From: Acidobacteriota bacterium
Lineage (GTDB): Bacteria; Acidobacteriota; Terriglobia; Bryobacterales; Bryobacteraceae
Direction of reading: 5' to 3'
Assembly (NCBI GenBank): GCA_017307505.1
Contig: JAFKEE010000021.1
Location: 217,949-281,948, forward strand
Length of the DNA: 64,000 nt
The position numbers and the translations under genes were made by a program. Shown here piece after piece: positions 58,203 through 64,000 of this stretch. The notes beneath the pieces were generated by a model that was not told where the DNA came from, did not search any database, and saw nothing but the letters and a program-made list of their open reading frames with translations. Numbering within the stretch: position 1 is the stretch's first letter; each line of letters begins with the position of its first letter.

Positions 58203-60102
58203 CCGACTGCTCGTCCTCGCCCTCCTCTCCACTCTCACCGCATTCGGCCAACGGCCTACACCCGCTACCTGGAGTCTGACTCCGACCGCCCCTCGCGTTG
58301 CTCCTGGAAGCAGTTTCACGGCGGAACTGAAGCTCAAGCTTCAGGAACCGTGGCACATGTACTCGCTGACCACACCGAAGCCGGGTCCGACGGGCGGTCC
58401 GACTACGACAACCGTCAAACTAGCGGAATCGCCGGCAATCGCCAGGTTCGACATCTGGACCCCGAAGCCCGTCAGGCACTTCGACCCGAACTTTAACCTG
58501 GATACCGAAACCTATTCTGGCGAGCAGACTTTTGTGTTTCAGGTGGAGCTGGCGAAGGACGCTCCGGCGGGTCCTCTGGAGCTCACCGCCCAGATGCGGT
58601 ACCAGCTCTGCACCGAGAAGGAATGCCTGCCGCCCAAGAAGGTGACGGCCACCGCGACCGTTGAGGTAGCCGCGAACGCCGCGGCGGCCAAGAGCGAGAT
58701 TCCAGCTGGTTTGGTGAAGTTTGATCCCACCACACCCGCGCCCCCGGCAGCGGCTGCCGCTGCGGCTGCTCCCGCACCAGCGGGCGGCCAGAAACAGGAC
58801 TTGGGCTCCTTCCTGCTGCTGGCTTTCGGCTTCGGGCTCGCAGCGATCTTCACACCGTGCGTCTTCCCGATGATCCCCATCACCATGTCCTTCTTCCTGA
58901 ACCAGCAGGGGGAAGGCGGACGTCGCCAGGCGCTGACGCAGGCGATCGTATTCTGTCTTGGGATTGTGGTCCTGTTCACTGGCATCGGCTTTGGCCTGAG
59001 TGCGGCCCTGGGGCCGTTCGCCGTAGTCCAACTGGGCTCCAACCCTTGGGTGAACGGGCTCATCTGTATTGTTTTCTTTGCTTTTGGCCTTAGTCTGTTA
59101 GGTGCTTTCGAGATCACCCTGCCTACGGGTTTGCTGACAAAGCTGAATATCGCTTCGAACCAGGGCGGCATCGTCGGTACGCTGCTGATGGGGCTCACTT
59201 TCAGCCTGGCGTCATTCGCCTGCATCGGGCCGTTCATGGGGACGTTGCTGGCGGCTTCCGTCGGCGGGGACAAGATGCAGCCGATCCTGGGCATGCTGGC
59301 GTTCTCCAGCGCCCTGTCGTCGCCATTCTTCCTGCTGGCGCTCTTCCCTTCCTTCCTGAAAAAGATGCCTCGCAGCGGAGGCTGGATGGCGCGCGTCAAA
59401 ATCGTTCTGGGCTTTCTGGTTATGGCCGCTTTGTTAAAGTACTTGTCGAATGTCGACCAGGTGCTGCAACTGGGCCTGCTCACCCGCGAACGGTTCCTGG
59501 CATTGTGGGTGGTCCTTTTCGCGCTGCCCGGCCTCTACCTGCTGGGCTTCCTGCGGATGGAAGGCATCCGCGCGGATGAAGATGTAACCCCTGCAAGGCT
59601 ACTGGTGGGGGTCGCGTTACTCGGTTTCGCCCTCAGCCTGATCCCCGGCATGAGCGGCGGCCGCCTGGGCGAACTGGAGGCCTACATTCCGGCGCCGCCG
59701 GAAGGATCCGCTTCAAGTTCCACTGCAACTTCTTCTGCTAAGTGGATGAAAAATGACTTCGATGGGGCAGTAGCCAGAGCCAAGGCAGAGAACAAGAGAG
59801 TGCTGGTAGCATTTACCGGGTACGCCTGCACGAACTGTCATTGGATGAAGGCGAACATGTTCCCCCGGCCGGAGATCGCCGAGGCCCTCGGTAATTTTGT
59901 CCTCGTCGAGTTGTATACCGACGGGACGGATGCGGTGAGCGAGCAGAACCAGCAGAGGCAGGACAATCTGTTCAAGACCGTCGCCATTCCGTACTATGCG
60001 ATCTTCGATGCCGAGCAGCAGCCGAAGGGTTCCTATGCCGGTCTCACCAAGGATCCGCAGGAGTTCCTCAAGTTCCTGAACTCCGGGCTCAGCGGTTCCT
60101 GA
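58138..60102 (+). CDS. dsbD: Thiol:disulfide interchange protein DsbD
   Basis: The product is about 654 residues. After an N-terminal leader ([17 protein letters not shown]) comes a periplasmic alpha-type domain with the cysteine pair in [12 protein letters not shown]. Eight membrane helices follow with the cysteines of [16 protein letters not shown] and CIGPFMG, and then a C-terminal thioredoxin-like domain with [10 protein letters not shown] (CxxC). It passes reducing power from cytoplasmic thioredoxin to the periplasm. The most likely ATG at 58138 lies inside plsX, an overlap of 65 bp, and has only a weak ribosome binding site; other starts give no better leader. It may be co-transcribed with plsX. 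Confidence 0.88.
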   Translation: MTGSNPRSSAGRPVPQTAPKPSRLLVLALLSTLTAFGQRPTPATWSLTPTAPRVAPGSSFTAELKLKLQEPWHMYSLTTPKPGPTGGPTTTTVKLAESPAIARFDIWTPKPVRHFDPNFNLDTETYSGEQTFVFQVELAKDAPAGPLELTAQMRYQLCTEKECLPPKKVTATATVEVAANAAAAKSEIPAGLVKFDPTTPAPPAAAAAAAAPAPAGGQKQDLGSFLLLAFGFGLAAIFTPCVFPMIPITMSFFLNQQGEGGRRQALTQAIVFCLGIVVLFTGIGFGLSAALGPFAVVQLGSNPWVNGLICIVFFAFGLSLLGAFEITLPTGLLTKLNIASNQGGIVGTLLMGLTFSLASFACIGPFMGTLLAASVGGDKMQPILGMLAFSSALSSPFFLLALFPSFLKKMPRSGGWMARVKIVLGFLVMAALLKYLSNVDQVLQLGLLTRERFLALWVVLFALPGLYLLGFLRMEGIRADEDVTPARLLVGVALLGFALSLIPGMSGGRLGELEAYIPAPPEGSASSSTATSSAKWMKNDFDGAVARAKAENKRVLVAFTGYACTNCHWMKANMFPRPEIAEALGNFVLVELYTDGTDAVSEQNQQRQDNLFKTVAIPYYAIFDAEQQPKGSYAGLTKDPQEFLKFLNSGLSGS

Positions 60103-60113
60103 TTGGCGGCCGT

Positions 60114-60554
60114 TTAGCTGTCCTTGCGGCCCCAGCGGGCCACAACCAGTTCCGCGACCGTCGCTTCGGTTTCCCGGTCGACCTCTGAGCGCCAGGCGTC
60201 CAGACGGCGCTCGCGCAGGGTGGTGAGCGATTCCACTTCGATCTGCGCCGCTACCACGGCTTCCCGCCTTTGCTGAATCTTCTCCTCCAGCTGGCGGGCG
60301 TCCCTCTGCAGCTTCTGAAGTTCCTTTTCGGTCCAGTGGCGGAAGGATTCCAGCGCCAGGAGCTCCTGAACTGGGACGACGCTCAGGCTGCGCACGGCGG
60401 TGGTCGCCTGCCGCTCTTCCCTGGTAAGCGCGGCGTGCCGCTCCTCTAGTGCGCGTGCCTCGGCTAGAGCATTCTCCAGTTCGATGAGCTTCTGGTCCAG
60501 TGACGACTGTCGAAACATCCGTAATTTTTCAAGTGGAAACAGGAACTTCTTCAC
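60114..60554 (-). CDS. fliJ: Flagellar protein FliJ
   Basis: The 146-residue product is almost entirely one charged coiled coil (FPLEKLRMFRQSSLDQKLIE; RDARQLEEKIQQRREAVVAA), typical of FliJ, which cycles export chaperones at the flagellar ATPase. It follows fliI by 1 bp. Sequence identity in this family is low, so the call rests on helix content, length and context. Confidence 0.75.
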   Translation of the reverse strand: MKKFLFPLEKLRMFRQSSLDQKLIELENALAEARALEERHAALTREERQATTAVRSLSVVPVQELLALESFRHWTEKELQKLQRDARQLEEKIQQRREAVVAAQIEVESLTTLRERRLDAWRSEVDRETEATVAELVVARWGRKDS

Positions 60555-60555
60555 T

Positions 60556-61884
60556 TTATGGATTACCTCCCGTGACCAGCCCTTTCATGCGTGCCAGGGT
60601 CTCCCCGATGGGCGTGTGTTCTTCCGGTCTCTGGCGGAGGAACTCCTGGATCCCCTTCTGCCGGGCGATGGCGGCGTCGAGCTGAGCGTTGCTGCCGCCG
60701 ACGTAGGCACCAATGCGGATCAGGTCCTCTGACGACTGTAGGAGCGCTAGGGTCTCCCGCAGCCGGTTCGCCGCCTCCTTCTGCTCTGCGTGTGCGACTC
60801 GCGACGCAAGGCGGGAGACGGATTGCAGGACGTCGATCGCAGGGTAGTGGCCCTTCTGGCCGAGCGCGCGGGATAGCACTATATGTCCATCGAGAATGCC
60901 GCGGACCGCATCGGCGATCGGCTCGTTCATGTCGTCGCCTTCCACCAGCACAGTGAAGAAGGCGGTGATGGAACCTTGTTTGAACCGGCCGGCGCGCTCG
61001 AACACCCTCGGCAGCATCTGGAAGACGCTGGGTGTGTAGCCCTTCTGGCTGGGCGGCTCGCCGGCAGCGAGACCGATCTCGCGCTGGGCCATGGCCAGCC
61101 GGGTGACCGAGTCGGCGATGAGGAGCACGTCCTTGCCCTGGTCGCGGAAGTACTCGGCGACGGCCAGGGCCAGGAAGCAGGCCCGGACCCGGAGGGGCGA
61201 CGGCCGGTCGGATGTCGCCACGACCAGCACCGTCTTCTTCATCCCGTCCGGCCCGATCTCGTGCTCGATGAAGTCGCGGACCTCGCGGTTGCGCTCGCCC
61301 ACTAGGGCCAGGACCGCCACGTCAGCATTGTGGTGGCGTATCAGGCTTCCTAATAGAGTGCTCTTCCCGACGCCGCTGCCGCCAAAGATCCCGACACGCT
61401 GGCCGCGCCCGCAGGTGAGGAATCCGTCGAGAGCCCGGATGCCGGTAACCAGCGGATCGGTGATCGATTCCCGGTCCAGCGGTCCGGGTGGGGCGGCATA
61501 GATGTCGTACCAGGCCGCGGCTTCCACCGGCGGCCCGCCGTCCATGGGCCGGCCGAATCCGTCGAGCACCCGGCCGACGAGGGCATCGGAAACGGCTACG
61601 CGGGACTCCCCTGCCCGGGCCACGATCGTGTCGCCCAGTTGGAGGCCAGCGACCTCCTCCAGAGGCATCGAGAGGACCTGCCCGTCCCTGAATCCGATCA
61701 CCTGAGTACGGATTTGAGTGCCGGCGCGGGTCAGGATCTCGCAAAACTCGCCGACGCCCACAGCGGGCCCGCGCGATTCCACCAGCAGGCCGACGGTCCG
61801 GGTGACGGTGCCGAGGGAACGCACGGGTTTGCTGTTGGCGATGGCGCGCTCGAGGCGAGCCATGTCCATCCAGGACGCGCTCAT
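60556..61884 (-). CDS. fliI: Flagellum-specific export ATPase FliI
   Basis: From the ATG at 61884 the product is 442 residues. Walker A is IFGGSGVGKSTLLG, followed by the catalytic ALVGERNREVRDFIEHE and the Walker B LLIADSVTRLAMAQREIGL, with the export-ATPase phrase EPPSQKGYTPSVFQMLPRV. It unfolds and delivers flagellar subunits to the export gate. The longer upstream frame is rejected because it reads fliH antisense-like. The start overlaps the fliH stop by 4 bp (ATGA). Confidence 0.93.
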   Translation of the reverse strand: MSASWMDMARLERAIANSKPVRSLGTVTRTVGLLVESRGPAVGVGEFCEILTRAGTQIRTQVIGFRDGQVLSMPLEEVAGLQLGDTIVARAGESRVAVSDALVGRVLDGFGRPMDGGPPVEAAAWYDIYAAPPGPLDRESITDPLVTGIRALDGFLTCGRGQRVGIFGGSGVGKSTLLGSLIRHHNADVAVLALVGERNREVRDFIEHEIGPDGMKKTVLVVATSDRPSPLRVRACFLALAVAEYFRDQGKDVLLIADSVTRLAMAQREIGLAAGEPPSQKGYTPSVFQMLPRVFERAGRFKQGSITAFFTVLVEGDDMNEPIADAVRGILDGHIVLSRALGQKGHYPAIDVLQSVSRLASRVAHAEQKEAANRLRETLALLQSSEDLIRIGAYVGGSNAQLDAAIARQKGIQEFLRQRPEEHTPIGETLARMKGLVTGGNP

Positions 61885-62585
61885 GCGGCGCCCTCCCGCA
61901 GGGTCAGCGCGTCGGTGAGTCCCCGGGCAATCTCGTCCATCTGGGTGTCGATGGAGGCGTCGAGGCTGCCCCGCCCCGTATCGACGATCACCCCGCCAAG
62001 TTCGAGGCTGGGATCGCCTTGAATGCGGATGGCCTCGGGCGCTCCGATGCGGCTGAGATGACCCTGAAGCCGGGCGACAAATTGGGGATGGACTCGAACC
62101 TCTGTCACTTCCCGCAGCGACACGTTTTCGAACGCCGCCTTCACCAGGCCGAGCAGCGCCTCTTCCTCGATCACGATCTGGCGGCGCAGGACCCGGCGGG
62201 CCATGGCCAGCGCCAGGGCCACGACATCGCGTTCTGCCTGACGGCGCAGGCGGCCTTTCATGCCGGCGGTCTCTTCGATGGAGCGGGCCAGGCGTTCCAC
62301 CACCGCTTCCGCTTCGGCGGCGGCCTTCTGACGCCCGGCGGCTTCGCCCTGCCGGAAGTATTCCTGCCGTTCGGATTGCAGCCTGGCCTGCACCTGCTGA
62401 TCGACCATCTTCTGGATCTCCGCCTTCTGGCGCTCCGCCGACTGCGGCGCCTGCGGTTCCTGCGGGCGGGCCGGGAGGGACTCCGGTTTGGGGACCGGGT
62501 CTCCGATGCGCGGCCACTCGACGACCGGCAGGACGAGTTCCGCGTTCGCCGGCCGGATTCTCGACGCCATGGCCTTAAACGACAT
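61881..62585 (-). CDS. fliH: Flagellar assembly protein FliH
   Basis: The 234-residue product has a proline-rich N-terminus, a long charged coiled coil (QQVQARLQSERQEYFRQGEA; AAGRQKAAAEAEAVVERLAR) and the C-terminal FliH/HrpE domain (VALALAMARRVLRRQIVIEE; GGVIVDTGRGSLDASIDTQM). It regulates the FliI ATPase. The first codons overlap the fliG end by 11 bp. Family assignment is supported by the operon order fliG-fliH-fliI. Confidence 0.85.
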   Translation of the reverse strand: MSFKAMASRIRPANAELVLPVVEWPRIGDPVPKPESLPARPQEPQAPQSAERQKAEIQKMVDQQVQARLQSERQEYFRQGEAAGRQKAAAEAEAVVERLARSIEETAGMKGRLRRQAERDVVALALAMARRVLRRQIVIEEEALLGLVKAAFENVSLREVTEVRVHPQFVARLQGHLSRIGAPEAIRIQGDPSLELGGVIVDTGRGSLDASIDTQMDEIARGLTDALTLREGAA

Positions 62586-63618
62586 ACTGCTCGCCGACGG
62601 TGCCTTTCAGGCTGATGACGCCCTCCGTCTCCAACTGGCGCACGATGGAGATGATCTGCTGCTGGGAGGCCTCGACCTCCTTGATCTTGACCGGACCCAG
62701 TGCATCCATGTCCTCGCGCATCATCTCCGCGCCGCGCTGCGACATGCTCTGCAGGAAGTGGTTCTTCAACTGCTCGCTGGTCCCCTTGAGGGCGACGGTG
62801 AGGATCTTGCGGTCGATGCGGCCCAACACTTCCTTAATGCCGTTCTGATCGATGAGGAGGAGGTCCTCGAACACGAACATCAGGTGGCGGATCGTCTCGG
62901 CCAGGTTCGCGTCATTGTGTTCAATGTTGTCCAGAATCTCCTTACTGGAGGAGGAGTCCAGGCGATTGAACATCTCGGCGACGGCACGGACACCGCCGTA
63001 GGACTCGCGGCTGAGCTCACCCAGCGCTTTCAGTTTCTGGCCGATGATGATGGCGATCTTGGAGATGATCTCGGGGGAGATCTGATCCAGGCTGGCCATG
63101 CGAAGGGAGACATCGGCCCGCAGATCGACCGGGAGGGAGAAGAGGAGTCCGGCCGCCTGCGACGGATTGAGGTGGCTGAGGATCAGGGCGATGGTCTGCG
63201 GATGCTCGCTGTGGATGAACTTGGCGAGTTGCTGGGGGTCGGCTTTCTGGAGGGCATCGAAGCTGGCCGCTTCGTGGCCCAGCATCTTCACAAGCCGGTC
63301 CAGGATCTTCTTGGCGGTTTCGGCCCCGAAGGCGTTGACGAGGATCTTGCGGGCGTAGTCGATGCCGCCCTTCAGGACGTAGTCGTGCGCCATCGACATC
63401 TGGTAGAACTCTTCCAGAATCGACTCGGCATCTTCGGCGGTGATGGTGGGAATGCGGGCGAGTTCCTTGCCGATGTCGGCGACCTCGTCCTCCTCCATGT
63501 GCTTCAACACCTCGCCGCCGAGCTGGTCTCCCAGGGTGAGCATGAGGACCGCGGCCTTTTGGGCGCCGGTATACTTCGGAGCGGCCGCCTCCGCATCGGG
63601 CGTCATGTTGGTAATCAT
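62575..63618 (-). CDS. fliG: Flagellar motor switch protein FliG
   Basis: The 347-residue product has the three-part FliG layout. The N-domain (YTGAQKAAVLMLTLGDQLGG) binds FliF. The middle armadillo domain has the conserved EHPQTIALILSHLNPSQAAG. The C-domain torque helix (FVFEDLLLIDQNGIKEVLGR, DRKILTVALKGTSEQLKNHF) contacts the stator. It also sets rotation direction. Overlaps fliF by 4 bp upstream and fliH by 11 bp downstream. All key charged residues of the torque helix are plausible. Confidence 0.94.
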   Translation of the reverse strand: MITNMTPDAEAAAPKYTGAQKAAVLMLTLGDQLGGEVLKHMEEDEVADIGKELARIPTITAEDAESILEEFYQMSMAHDYVLKGGIDYARKILVNAFGAETAKKILDRLVKMLGHEAASFDALQKADPQQLAKFIHSEHPQTIALILSHLNPSQAAGLLFSLPVDLRADVSLRMASLDQISPEIISKIAIIIGQKLKALGELSRESYGGVRAVAEMFNRLDSSSSKEILDNIEHNDANLAETIRHLMFVFEDLLLIDQNGIKEVLGRIDRKILTVALKGTSEQLKNHFLQSMSQRGAEMMREDMDALGPVKIKEVEASQQQIISIVRQLETEGVISLKGTVGEQYVV

Positions 63619-64000
63619 GGACGCTTCTCCGACAGCCAGGTCCGCAGCAGTTGAGCCGCCGCGGCGGGATCCTTCTTGGCCTCCTCCATGATCACTTTCT
63701 TCAGCACCTCAGCCTTCTTGGTCTGCGGCGGCAGCTGCAGGGAGAGCAGCGCCTCGCGGTCCAGACGTTCCTGTTCCAACTGGTTGTCCGCCATCACGGC
63801 CAGGGCCTTCTGCTCGAAGTTCTTTTCGTCCGCCTTCGCTCCTTCCTGAAGCTGAGGAGCTCCAGGATCGACTTCGGGCTCCGACGGGCGGCGCCGCTTG
63901 ATCAGTCCGCGGGTGACGATAAAGATGACCACGCCGATGACGACCAGCATCGCTGCCGCGGCGCCCAGCCAGACGGGCAACGGCGCCTTGTCGAGCAGCG
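63615..64000 (-). CDS. fliF: Flagellar MS-ring protein FliF, C-terminal part
   Basis: The frame is open to the right edge, so only about the last 128 residues are visible. They include the C-terminal membrane helix (AAAAMLVVIGVVIFIVTRG) and the cytoplasmic tail (KKAEVLKKVIMEEAKKDPAA), ending with the conserved AQLLRTWLSE that binds FliG. FliF forms the MS ring of the basal body. The overlap with fliG and the terminal motif make the call secure despite truncation by the window. Confidence 0.85.
   Translation of the reverse strand, partial: LLDKAPLPVWLGAAAAMLVVIGVVIFIVTRGLIKRRRPSEPEVDPGAPQLQEGAKADEKNFEQKALAVMADNQLEQERLDREALLSLQLPPQTKKAEVLKKVIMEEAKKDPAAAAQLLRTWLSEKRP

Overview
The window reads as the chromosome of an acidobacterium of the Solibacter/Paludibaculum kind. 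This is inferred from content: high GC, a carboxypeptidase-regulatory-like/TonB-type giant receptor, an orphan MacB/FtsX permease of the duplicated acidobacterial type, secreted polysaccharide-active enzymes with twin-arginine leaders, and a separated PduS-PduT pair. No 16S gene is present, so the placement is an inference. REGION 1 (1-5313) is the right-hand part of a less GC-rich integrative element whose left end lies outside the window. From the tRNA-His gene (5314-5391) leftward it holds a tyrosine integrase, a small excisionase-like helix-turn-helix protein, two small unknown genes, a divergently transcribed XRE regulator, an HNH endonuclease, an ECF-like sigma factor and further small genes. 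A 13-bp pseudo-palindrome recurs at four promoters here and more weakly at a fifth place, and I read it as the element's operator. The XRE protein ends in the same five residues as the tip of bacterial SSB. REGION 2 (5314-23666) is ordinary chromosome: tRNA-His, a UbiD-type decarboxylase, a FabG-type reductase, the PduS/PduT microcompartment electron-transfer pair, a HicB-like protein, a bacterial PH-domain protein, a metallopeptidase plus MBL-hydrolase two-gene unit, an Oar-like receptor, a second MBL protein, a methyltransferase, an ABC permease and a ROK kinase. REGION 3 (23727-38384) is a compact, single-strand, 14.7-kb head-and-tail gene cluster. Its order is putative small terminase, large terminase, portal, scaffold, P22-like coat, neck proteins, tail tube, a G/GT tail chaperone pair with a canonical -1 slippery heptamer, a very short tape-measure candidate, two related distal-tail proteins and a 1303-residue hub. 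It has no integrase, repressor, replication or lysis gene and no visible attachment site, which resembles a gene transfer agent or other domesticated tailed particle. Two roughly 530-bp non-coding blocks built from the same repeat modules interrupt it. REGION 4 (38574-56745) carries secreted carbohydrate-related genes (DUF362, GH28, a GH67/GH20-like protein, a lipoprotein, an Fe-alcohol dehydrogenase and an ABM protein), a LarA-like protein, a KirBac-type potassium channel, a beta-lactamase-fold hydrolase, a NarL-type two-component system, a glycosyltransferase with a structured leader, a rhomboid protease, a WG-repeat lipoprotein and a decayed gene. REGION 5 (56851-64000) holds rpmF-plsX-dsbD behind a recognisable promoter, followed on the other strand by the 3' end of a flagellar operon (fliF-fliG-fliH-fliI-fliJ) that runs off the right edge.
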